64,000 bases of DNA from Pseudomonas sp. AOB-7 (GTDB lineage: Bacteria > Pseudomonadota > Gammaproteobacteria > Pseudomonadales > Pseudomonadaceae): contig NZ_RFFK01000001.1 in the NCBI RefSeq assembly GCF_003696305.1, forward strand, positions 620,001 to 684,000, read 5' to 3'. This document shows positions 46,711 through 54,340 of this stretch, one piece after another (the stretch's first letter is position 1; each line of letters opens with the position of its first letter). The notes under the pieces are model-generated. The model did no database searches. It saw only the letters and a list, made by a program, of their open reading frames with translations, and was not told the origin of the DNA. The position numbers were made by a program, and so were the translations under genes.

Positions 46711-48399
46711 TCACTTCTTGCCCAGCTTCTTCAGCTCTTCGTCGCGCAGCTCGCGGCGCAGGATCTTGCCGACGTTGGTGGTCGGCAGCACGTCGCGGAA
46801 CTCGACGGCCCTGGGCACCTTGTAGCCGGTGAGGTTGGCGCGCATGTGCTCCATCACCTGCTCCTTGGTCAGGCTCTCGCCCGGCTTGACCACCACGAAC
46901 ACCTTGATCGCCTCTCCGGATTTCTCGTCCGGCACGCCGATGGCGGCACATTGCAGCACGCCCGGCAGGGTCGCCAGCACGTCTTCCAGTTCGTTCGGGT
47001 AGACGTTGAAACCGGACACCAGAATCATGTCCTTCTTGCGGTCGACGATGCGCAGGTAGCCGTCTTCCTGGATCAGGCCGATGTCGCCGGTCTTCAGCCA
47101 GCCGTCGGCGTCGAGGATCTCGTCGGTGGCTTCCTGGCGCTGCCAGTAGCCCTTCATCACCTGCGGGCCCTTGACGCACAGCTCGCCGATCTCGCCGATG
47201 GCCAGTTCCTGACCCTCGTCGTTGATGATCTTGCACAGAGTCGAAGGCAGCGGAATGCCGATGGTGCCGAGCTGGATGGCGCTGAACGGGTTGACCGTGG
47301 CCACCGGGCTGGTTTCGGTCATGCCGAAGCCTTCGCAGATGGCGCAGCCGGTGACTTCCTTCCAGCGCTCGGCGGTGGCCAGCTGCAGGGCCATGCCGCC
47401 GGAGAAGGTGGCCTTCAGGCTGGAGAAGTCCAGCTTGCGGAACTCCTCGTTGTTGCACAGGGCGACGAACAGGGTGTTGAGGCCAACGAAACCGGTGAAA
47501 CGGTACTTGGCCAGGTCCTTGACCACCGCCGGCAGGTCGCGCGGATTGGTCAGCAGGATGTTGTGGCCGCCAATCAGCATCATCGCCATGCAATGGAAGG
47601 TGAAGGCGTAGATGTGGTACAGCGGCAGCGGCGCGATCAGCACCTCGCAGCCTTCGTCCAGGTTGGCGCCCATCAGCGCCTTGACCTGCAGCATGTTGGC
47701 CACCAGGTTGCGGTGGGTGAGCATGGCGCCCTTGGCCACGCCGGTGGTGCCGCCGGTGTACTGCAGCACGGCGATATCGGCGTTGCTCGGGCTGGCTTCG
47801 TTGAAGCTCTGGCCGCGGCCCTTGGCCAGGGCGTCGTTGAGCTTGACCGCCTGCGGCAGGTGGTAGGCCGGCACCATCTTCTTCACGTGCTTGATCACGG
47901 CATTGACCAGCAGGCGCTTGAAGGTCGGCAGCATGTCGCCGACTTCGGTGACGATCACGTGCTTGACGCCGGTCTTGGGCACCACCTGCTCGGCCAGGTG
48001 GGCCATGTTGGCCAGGCAGATCAGCGCCTTGGCGCCGGAGTCGTTGAACTGATGTTCCATCTCCCGCGCGGTGTACAGCGGGTTGGTGTTGACCACCACC
48101 AGGCCAGCGCGCATGGCGCCGAACACCACCACGGGGTACTGCAGCACGTTGGGCAGCTGCACGGCGATGCGGTCGCCGGGCTTGAGGTCGGTATGCTTTT
48201 GCAGGTAGGCGGCGAAATCACCGGAGAGCTGGTACATCTCGCCGTAAGTGATGGTCTTGCCCAGGTTGCTGAAAGCAGGCTTGTCGGCGAAGCGTTGGCA
48301 GGACTCCTTCAGCACCGCGAGGATGTTCGGGTACTGGTCGGGATTGATTTCGGCAGCAACCCCAACGGGATACTTGTCCTTCCAGAAGTTTTCGGTCAT
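46711..48399 (-). CDS. fadD1: Long-chain fatty acid-CoA ligase FadD1
   Basis: 562 residues. ANL enzyme: YTGGTTGVAKGAMLTH P-loop, EGFGMTETSPVA, GWLKTGDIGLIQEDGYLRIVDRKKDMI with the fatty-acyl-CoA synthetase signature, and C-terminal TTNVGKILRREL lysine. It activates fatty acids to acyl-CoA for beta-oxidation at the inner membrane. In P. aeruginosa fadD1 and fadD2 are adjacent in the same order; FadD1 there prefers long chains. The 403-base gap after fadD2 contains hairpins and a TetR-like operator, so fadD1 seems to have its own promoter. Confidence 0.96.
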   Translation of the reverse strand: MTENFWKDKYPVGVAAEINPDQYPNILAVLKESCQRFADKPAFSNLGKTITYGEMYQLSGDFAAYLQKHTDLKPGDRIAVQLPNVLQYPVVVFGAMRAGLVVVNTNPLYTAREMEHQFNDSGAKALICLANMAHLAEQVVPKTGVKHVIVTEVGDMLPTFKRLLVNAVIKHVKKMVPAYHLPQAVKLNDALAKGRGQSFNEASPSNADIAVLQYTGGTTGVAKGAMLTHRNLVANMLQVKALMGANLDEGCEVLIAPLPLYHIYAFTFHCMAMMLIGGHNILLTNPRDLPAVVKDLAKYRFTGFVGLNTLFVALCNNEEFRKLDFSSLKATFSGGMALQLATAERWKEVTGCAICEGFGMTETSPVATVNPFSAIQLGTIGIPLPSTLCKIINDEGQELAIGEIGELCVKGPQVMKGYWQRQEATDEILDADGWLKTGDIGLIQEDGYLRIVDRKKDMILVSGFNVYPNELEDVLATLPGVLQCAAIGVPDEKSGEAIKVFVVVKPGESLTKEQVMEHMRANLTGYKVPRAVEFRDVLPTTNVGKILRRELRDEELKKLGKK

Positions 48400-48572
48400 G
48401 GAAGCCCACTCCTAAGCAACAGCTGATCTTCACCGCGCGCAGGCGGTTGTTTGTTGTGTGTTTAGCTCGCTTTTCCATGGGCCAGACGCCCCGAAAGCGC
48501 GCCGAGAGTAGCAGCTTTGCCAAAGGCCGACCAGCACCCAACCTGGGCCGCGCAGTTATAAAAGTGACTAAA

Positions 48573-48590
48573 ATAGACCGACCGGTCACA
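48573..48590. promoter_or_regulatory. TetR-like palindrome upstream of fadD1
   Basis: TAGACCGACCGGTCACA contains GACCGACCGGTC, close to NemR-type and other TetR operators (TAGACCGAC-x-GGTCTA). It lies about 175 bases before the fadD1 start. It does not match the PsrA box I remember (GAAAC-N4-GTTTC), so another TetR protein may be involved. Confidence 0.4.
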
Positions 48591-48742
48591 AGCAGTTCAC
48601 CCCGCCTGAAAACCAGGCAGCGCCTCTAGCTCGCCTATTGCAGCGCACATCGCCGATGTCTTGGGCGGGCGCGAAGGGGGATTGCGCTCGATGAAAGGCG
48701 TCCGAACCTCATCCGCTCGGTTACCAAATCACCACAAATGGA

Positions 48743-48796
48743 ATGCCGTCACGGCATGGAAGGCGGGAGCTCCTCCGCCGGAACGACGGAGGAGCT
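48743..48796 (-). terminator. Double hairpin after fadD2
   Basis: ATGCCGT-C-ACGGCAT (48743-48757) and AGCTCCTCCG-N9-CGGAGGAGCT (48768-48796) follow the fadD2 stop at 48803. The 10-bp GC-rich stem lacks a T-run on the minus strand, so termination may be partial or Rho-assisted; fadD1 is downstream on the same strand. Confidence 0.6.
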
Positions 48797-48802
48797 TGCG
48801 GC

Positions 48803-50491
48803 TCAGGCGATGTCGCGCAGTTCGCGACGCAGGATCTTGCCCACCGGGGTCATCGGCAGGGCGTCCTTGAGCACGATGTGCTTGGGCACCTTGTAGCCGG
48901 TGAAGTTTTCCTTGCAGTAGGCCTTGAGCTCTTCGACCGTGACGCCGCCGTCGCGCGGCACCACGAACAGCTTGACCACCTCGCCGGATTTCTCGTCCGG
49001 CACGCCGATGGCCGCGCAGCTGGCGACTTTCGGGTGGGCCATGACCACGTCCTCGATCTCGTTGGGGTACACGTTGAAGCCGGAGACGATGATCATGTCC
49101 TTCTTGCGGTCGACGATGCGCACGAAGCCGTCCGGGTCGATCACCGCGATGTCGCCGGTTTTGAACCAGCCCTCGGCGTCGAGCACCTCGGCAGTGGCTT
49201 CTTCGCGCTGCCAGTAGCCCTTCATCACCTGCGGGCCCTTGATGCACAGCTCGCCGCGCTCGCCCAGCGGCATCTCGTTGCCGTCGTCGTCGATCACCTT
49301 GAACGCCGTGCCCGGCACCGGGATGCCCACGGTGCCCAGGCGCGCCTTGTCGCCATAGGGGTTGGTGCTGGCCACCGGCGAGGTCTCGGTGAGGCCGTAA
49401 CCTTCCACCACGGTGCAGCCGGTCATCGCCTGCCAGCGCTCGGCGGTGGCCTTGACCAGGGCGGTGCCGCCGGAGTTGGTGACCTTGAGGTTGGAGAAGT
49501 CGAGGTTCCTGAACTCGGGGTGATCCATCAGCGCGACGAACAGGGTGTTCAGCCCCAGCAGCGCGGAGAACTTCCACTTGCCCAGTTCCTTGACGAAGCC
49601 GGGAATGTCGCGCGGGTTGGTGATCAGCACGTTGTGGTTGCCGTTGACCATCATGCACATGCAGTTCGCGGTGAAGGCATAGATGTGGTACAGCGGCAAC
49701 GGCGCGATCATGATCTCCTGGCCCTGCTTCATCAGCGGCTTGCCGTCGTCGCCCAGCTGCGACAGGCAGGCGTCGACCTGCAGCATGTTGGCCACCAGGT
49801 TGCCGTGGGTGAGCATGGCGCCCTTGGCCACCCCGGTGGTGCCGCCGGTGTACTGCAGCACGGCGATGTCGTCATGGCTGGCCTTGACCGGGGTCAGCGC
49901 CTGGCCGTGGCCCTGCTTGAGCACCTGCTTGAAGGCAATGGCCTGGGGCAGATGGTAGTCGGGCACCATCTTCTTGACCTTCTTCACCACAGTGTTGACC
50001 AGCCAGCCCTTGAGGCTCGGCAGCAGGTCGCCCATCTTGGCTTCGATCAGGTAATCGATCTCGGTGTCCGGCAGAACTTCCTGCACCAGCTTGCCGAACA
50101 TGTTGAGGTAGACCAGCGCACGCACGCCGGCGTCCTTGAACTGGTGGCGCATCTCGCGCGCGGTGTACAGGGGGTTGGTGTTGACCACGATCAGCCCGGC
50201 GCGCATGGCGCCGAACACGGCGATGGGGTACTGCAGCACGTTGGGCATCTGCACCGCGATGCGCTCGCCCGGCTTGAGGTCGGTGTGCTTCTGCAGGTAG
50301 GCGGCGAAGGCCGCGGACAGGCGATCGAGCTCGGCGTAGGTCAGGGTCACACCGAGGTTGCTGAACGCCGGGCGGTCGGCGAACCTCTTGCACGAGCGCT
50401 CGAACACCTCGATGACCGACTTGTAGCTGGCCAGGTCGATGTCGTTGGGCACGCCGGCCGGCCGTTTGTCGCTCCAGAAATCAGGTTGCAT
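48803..50491 (-). CDS. fadD2: Long-chain fatty acid-CoA ligase FadD2
   Basis: 562 residues, the same length as FadD1 and clearly its paralogue. YTGGTTGVAKGAMLTHGNLVA, VEGYGLTETSPVAST, GWFKTGDIAVIDPDGFVRIVDRKKDMI, and TPVGKILRREL are intact. It makes fatty acyl-CoA; in P. aeruginosa FadD2 works better on shorter chains. It is divergent from the solute-binding protein gene (starts 182 bases apart). The lipase-like hydrolase and MaoC genes beyond that may feed the same lipid degradation route. Confidence 0.96.
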   Translation of the reverse strand: MQPDFWSDKRPAGVPNDIDLASYKSVIEVFERSCKRFADRPAFSNLGVTLTYAELDRLSAAFAAYLQKHTDLKPGERIAVQMPNVLQYPIAVFGAMRAGLIVVNTNPLYTAREMRHQFKDAGVRALVYLNMFGKLVQEVLPDTEIDYLIEAKMGDLLPSLKGWLVNTVVKKVKKMVPDYHLPQAIAFKQVLKQGHGQALTPVKASHDDIAVLQYTGGTTGVAKGAMLTHGNLVANMLQVDACLSQLGDDGKPLMKQGQEIMIAPLPLYHIYAFTANCMCMMVNGNHNVLITNPRDIPGFVKELGKWKFSALLGLNTLFVALMDHPEFRNLDFSNLKVTNSGGTALVKATAERWQAMTGCTVVEGYGLTETSPVASTNPYGDKARLGTVGIPVPGTAFKVIDDDGNEMPLGERGELCIKGPQVMKGYWQREEATAEVLDAEGWFKTGDIAVIDPDGFVRIVDRKKDMIIVSGFNVYPNEIEDVVMAHPKVASCAAIGVPDEKSGEVVKLFVVPRDGGVTVEELKAYCKENFTGYKVPKHIVLKDALPMTPVGKILRRELRDIA

Positions 50492-50673
50492 TGTTGTTGT
50501 CCTCTTCCCCTGAAATGGTCTGGCCCGCGCTGCGGGACTGCCCGGAAAGTAGCAGCTCGGCGCCGTTGCGCAAATAGCTCGAAGGCGTCATTGATGGGCT
50601 GAATCTCGCAGCCCACCCGGCACTTTCGTTGCGCAACATCTATGATGAGCGCTCCAGCCCGAACTCGAACTCG

Positions 50674-51408
50674 ATGCCGCCACTCGCCCTACTCGCCTGC
50701 CTACTCCTGCTGACCTGCGCCCTGGCCCAGGCCGAGCCCGGCCCGCGCCTGGCCACCCTGGAGTACCCGCCCTACGCCTCGCAGCAACTGGACGACGGCG
50801 GCAGCATCGTCGCCCTCACCCGCCGCGCCTTCGCCCTGCGCGGCTACGCGGCGCACATCGATTTTTTGCCCTGGGCGCGGGTGCGCGCCGAACTGCGCAA
50901 CGGCACCTACCAGGGCGCGCTGGCGCTGTGGCCCCGGGAGATCGGCGAAGAAGGCCTGATCGCCTCGCGCCCGCTGTTCTACAGCGAACTCGGCCTGTTC
51001 GTCCGCCAGGGCCACGAGCTGCGCTTCCAGCGCCTGCAGCAACTGGCCGGGCAGAAGCTCGGCATCGTCCGCGGCTACGGCTACCCGCAGCGCATCCTCG
51101 ACGCCGGGCTGGTGCTGGAGGAAGCGGTGGACGACATCAGCAACCTGCGCAAGCTGCACGCCGGGCGTTTCGACCTGGTGCTGCTGGAGCGCCGGGTCGG
51201 CGAATACCTGATCGCCGGCGACCCGCAACTGCACGGCCAGCTGCGCTGGCACGGCCGCGCCCTGGAGCGCATCCCGCTGCTGGTGGGCTTCGTCCCGGCG
51301 CAGCCGGGGCAAACCGACTGGAGCGCGATCTTCGAGCAGGGCCTGCGCGACCTGCATGCCAGCGGCGAATACATGCAGATCCTGCGGCGCCACAGCGCCA
51401 ATCCCTGA
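50674..51408 (+). CDS. Periplasmic solute-binding protein, amino-acid (SBP_bac_3) type
   Basis: 244 residues from ATG 50674; an in-frame TTG at 50629 is less likely. Signal peptide to about residue 21 (LTCALAQA). Mature part: LATLEYPPYASQQLDDGGSI, FLPWARVRAELRNGTYQGAL, GQKLGIVRGYGYPQRIL and LHAGRFDLVLLERRVGEYL. The same class as the protein at 39452-40252, without a transporter alongside. It may be a sensory or orphan binding protein. The lipase gene starts 63 bases after its stop. Confidence 0.85.
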   Translation: MPPLALLACLLLLTCALAQAEPGPRLATLEYPPYASQQLDDGGSIVALTRRAFALRGYAAHIDFLPWARVRAELRNGTYQGALALWPREIGEEGLIASRPLFYSELGLFVRQGHELRFQRLQQLAGQKLGIVRGYGYPQRILDAGLVLEEAVDDISNLRKLHAGRFDLVLLERRVGEYLIAGDPQLHGQLRWHGRALERIPLLVGFVPAQPGQTDWSAIFEQGLRDLHASGEYMQILRRHSANP

Positions 51409-51471
51409 CAGGCTTTGCGCCGCACGGTGCGCGGTGCACAATGCGGCCAACTTCCGGCACAAGGATTCGCC

Positions 51472-52422
51472 ATGCGCCACGACGCATTCACCCTGAACGC
51501 CAGCGACGGCCAGCCGCTGCAGGTCAACCACTGGCATGCCGAGCAGCCGCCGCGGGCGGTGGTCATGCTCGCCCACGGCATGGCCGAGCACAGCCTGCGC
51601 TACGCGCGCCTGGCCGAGGCGCTGGTGGCGGCGGGTGTGGCGCTCTATGCCCTGGACCAGCGCGGCCACGGCCAGAGCGCGGCGCACGGCACGCTCGGCC
51701 ACTACGCCGACGAAGGCGGCTGGGACAAGGTGGTCGGCGACCTGGCCACCCTCAACCACCATATCCGTCAGCAGCATCCGCAGGCGCCGATCTTCCTGCT
51801 CGGCCACAGCATGGGCAGCTACATCGGCATGGCCTACCTGATGGGGCACAGCTGCAGCCTGCAGGGCGCGGTGCTGTCCGGCTCCAACTACCAACCAGTG
51901 GCGCTATACCGCATCGCGCGGCTGATCGCCGGCTTCGAGCGCTGGCGCCTGGGCCCCAAGGGGCGCAGCAAGCTGATCGACTGGCTCTCCTTCGGCTCGT
52001 TCAACAAGGCGTTCAAGCCCAACCGCACCGCCTTCGACTGGCTCAGCCGCGATCCGGCCGAAGTGGACAAGTACGTCGCCGACCCGCTGTGCGGCTTCGT
52101 CTGCACCACCCAGCTGTGGTGCGACCTGCTCGACGGCCTGCAGCAGATCACCCCGCCGGCCAACCTGGCGCAGATCGACGCCGACCTGCCGCTGCTGGTG
52201 ATCGGCGGCGCGCGCGACCCGGTCAGCGACGGCAAGCGCCTGGGCCACCTGGCGAATGCCCTGCGCCAGGCCGGCATCAAGGACGTGCAACTGAAGATCT
52301 ACCCCGAGGCCCGCCACGAGCTGCTCAACGAGAGCAACCGCGGCGAGGTCACCGCCCACCTGATCGACTGGCTGCAGCAGGCGCTGAGCCACAGTCGGCA
52401 ACCTCGCAAGGAGTCCCCATGA
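51472..52422 (+). CDS. Alpha/beta hydrolase, monoacylglycerol lipase/lysophospholipase type
   Basis: 316 residues from ATG 51472 with AAGGA upstream. Hydrolase_4 features: VVMLAHGMAEHSLRYARLAEAL, LDQRGHGQS, nucleophile in LLGHSMGSYIG, Asp in GGARDPVSDG and His in PEARHELLNES. It should cleave monoacylglycerols or lysophospholipids in the cytoplasm. The stop overlaps the MaoC start as ATGA, so they are coupled. Proximity to fadD1/fadD2 supports a role in lipid use. Confidence 0.92.
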   Translation: MRHDAFTLNASDGQPLQVNHWHAEQPPRAVVMLAHGMAEHSLRYARLAEALVAAGVALYALDQRGHGQSAAHGTLGHYADEGGWDKVVGDLATLNHHIRQQHPQAPIFLLGHSMGSYIGMAYLMGHSCSLQGAVLSGSNYQPVALYRIARLIAGFERWRLGPKGRSKLIDWLSFGSFNKAFKPNRTAFDWLSRDPAEVDKYVADPLCGFVCTTQLWCDLLDGLQQITPPANLAQIDADLPLLVIGGARDPVSDGKRLGHLANALRQAGIKDVQLKIYPEARHELLNESNRGEVTAHLIDWLQQALSHSRQPRKESP

Positions 52423-52889
52423 CCCAGGTCACCAATATCCCCTATGCCGCCCTCGAAGTCGGCCAGCAGGCCAGTTTCGAGAAGCGGGTGGAAGAGCGCG
52501 ACGTGCAGCTGTTCGCCGCCGTTTCCGGCGACAACAACCCGGTGCACCTGGACGCCGCCTTCGCCGCCGAGACGCTGTTCAAGGAGCGTATCGCCCACGG
52601 CATGTTCAGCGGCGCGCTGATCAGCGCAGCGATCGCCTGCCGCCTGCCCGGCCCGGGCACCATCTACCTCGGCCAGCAGCTCAAGTTCACCCGCCCGGTG
52701 AAGCTCGGCGACAGCCTGACGGTGCAGCTGGAAGTGCTGGAAAAGCTGCCGAAGAACCGCGTGCGCATCGCCACCCGCGTGTTCAACCAGGACGGCAAGC
52801 AGGTGGTCGACGGCGAAGCCGAAGTGCTGGCGCCGGCCAGCGAGCAGACCGTGACCATGCCGGCCATGCCGCAGGTGAGCATCGGCTGA
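52419..52889 (+). CDS. MaoC-like (R)-hydratase
   Basis: 156 residues; start ATG 52419 with AAGGAG upstream. The hot-dog fold signature is VSGDNNPVHLDAAFAAETLFKERIAHGMFSGALISA (Asp and His catalytic in D-x4-H), as in R-specific enoyl-CoA hydratases (PhaJ). It hydrates trans-2-enoyl-CoA to (R)-3-hydroxyacyl-CoA, linking beta-oxidation to PHA or rhamnolipid precursors. Translationally coupled to the hydrolase. Confidence 0.93.
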   Translation: MTQVTNIPYAALEVGQQASFEKRVEERDVQLFAAVSGDNNPVHLDAAFAAETLFKERIAHGMFSGALISAAIACRLPGPGTIYLGQQLKFTRPVKLGDSLTVQLEVLEKLPKNRVRIATRVFNQDGKQVVDGEAEVLAPASEQTVTMPAMPQVSIG

Positions 52890-52989
52890 CGGCCTGCCAA
52901 ATGCCGGGACCCGGTGCCGAGCCCCTGCTCGGCACCTTATGCGCCACCCTCAGCCGCCAGGCTGACCGCCGCCCCTGGAGCCCGCCCCT

Positions 52990-54225
52990 ATGATCATCCA
53001 CAATGCCCGCCTGCGCGGCCGCGACGGCCTGCAGCGCATCACCCTGGACGGCGCGCGTATCGCCGCCATCGACGCCCAGCACGCCCTGCATCCCATAGCA
53101 GAAGGCGACCTGGACGCCGCCGGCAACCTGGTCGTGCCGCCCTTCGTCGAACCGCATATCCACCTCGACGCCACCCTCACCGCCGGCGAGCCGACCTGGA
53201 ACCTGAGCGGCACGCTGTTCGAGGGCATCGAGCGCTGGGCCGAGCGCAAGGCGCTGGTCACCCATGAAGACACCAAGACGCGCGCCAAGAAGACCATCGA
53301 CATGCTGGTCGACCACGGCATCCAGCACGTGCGCACCCACGTCGACGTCACCGACCCGAGCCTGGCCGCGCTCAAGGCCATGCTCGAAGTGCGCGAGGAA
53401 ACCCGCCAGCTGATCGACCTGCAGATCGTCGCCTTCCCCCAGGAGGGCATCGAGTCGTACGCGGGTGGCCGCGCGCTGATGGAACAGGCCATCGCGCTGG
53501 GCGCCGACGTGGTCGGCGGCATCCCGCACTTCGAGAACACCCGTGACCAGGGCGTGGCCTCGATCAAGTTCCTCATGGACCTGGCCGAACGCACGGGCTG
53601 TCTGGTGGACGTGCATTGCGACGAGACCGACGACCCCAACTCGCGCTTTCTCGAAGTGCTTGCCGAGGAAGCCCGCGTACGTGGCATGGGCGCGCGGGTC
53701 ACCGCCAGCCACGCCACGGCGATGGGCTCCTACGACAACGCCTACTGCTCCAAGCTGTTCCGCCTGCTGAAGCTGAGCGGCATCAGCTTCGTCTCCTGCC
53801 CCACCGAGAGCATCCACCTGCAGGGCCGCTTCGACAGCCACCCGAAACGCCGGGGCCTGACCCGCGTGGCAGAGATCGACCGCGCCGGGATGAACGTCTG
53901 CTTCGGCCAGGATTCCATCGTCGACCCCTGGTACCCGCTGGGCAACGGCAACATCCTGCGCATCCTCGAAGCCGGCCTGCACATCTGCCACATGCTCGGC
54001 TACGACGACCTCAAGCGCAGCCTGGACCTGATCACCGACAACTCGGCGCGCGCGCTGAACCTGGGTGAAGGGTATGGGCTGGAAGTGGGCCGTCCGGCCA
54101 ACCTGCTGATCCTCTCGGCGCCGGACGATTATGAGATGCTGCGCAGTCAGGGCCATGCGCTGGTATCAATCCGCCACGGCAGGGTGCTGATGCGCCGCAC
54201 GCCGGCGCGGGTCGAACGGGCCTGA
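52990..54225 (+). CDS. codA: Cytosine deaminase
   Basis: 411 residues, E. coli CodA 427. Metal-dependent amidohydrolase: FVEPHIHLDATLTAGEP (two His), VDVHCDETDDPNSRF (His, catalytic Glu), VTASHATAMGSYDNAY (His) and NVCFGQDSIVDPWYPLGNGN (Asp). It deaminates cytosine to uracil in the cytoplasm. The cytosine permease codB is not adjacent, so import must be encoded elsewhere. Start at 52990 has GGAG upstream. Confidence 0.95.
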   Translation: MIIHNARLRGRDGLQRITLDGARIAAIDAQHALHPIAEGDLDAAGNLVVPPFVEPHIHLDATLTAGEPTWNLSGTLFEGIERWAERKALVTHEDTKTRAKKTIDMLVDHGIQHVRTHVDVTDPSLAALKAMLEVREETRQLIDLQIVAFPQEGIESYAGGRALMEQAIALGADVVGGIPHFENTRDQGVASIKFLMDLAERTGCLVDVHCDETDDPNSRFLEVLAEEARVRGMGARVTASHATAMGSYDNAYCSKLFRLLKLSGISFVSCPTESIHLQGRFDSHPKRRGLTRVAEIDRAGMNVCFGQDSIVDPWYPLGNGNILRILEAGLHICHMLGYDDLKRSLDLITDNSARALNLGEGYGLEVGRPANLLILSAPDDYEMLRSQGHALVSIRHGRVLMRRTPARVERA

Positions 54226-54340
54226 TGCTTGGCTGAAGGGGGCGGCCACGCAGTGCTGCCGCCGGAGCGGTCTCGGCCGCGAAACCGATGCCGAGCCTCG
54301 CTGCGCCCCACGGGAAATACGCCGGTCGTAGGGGGCTTGC

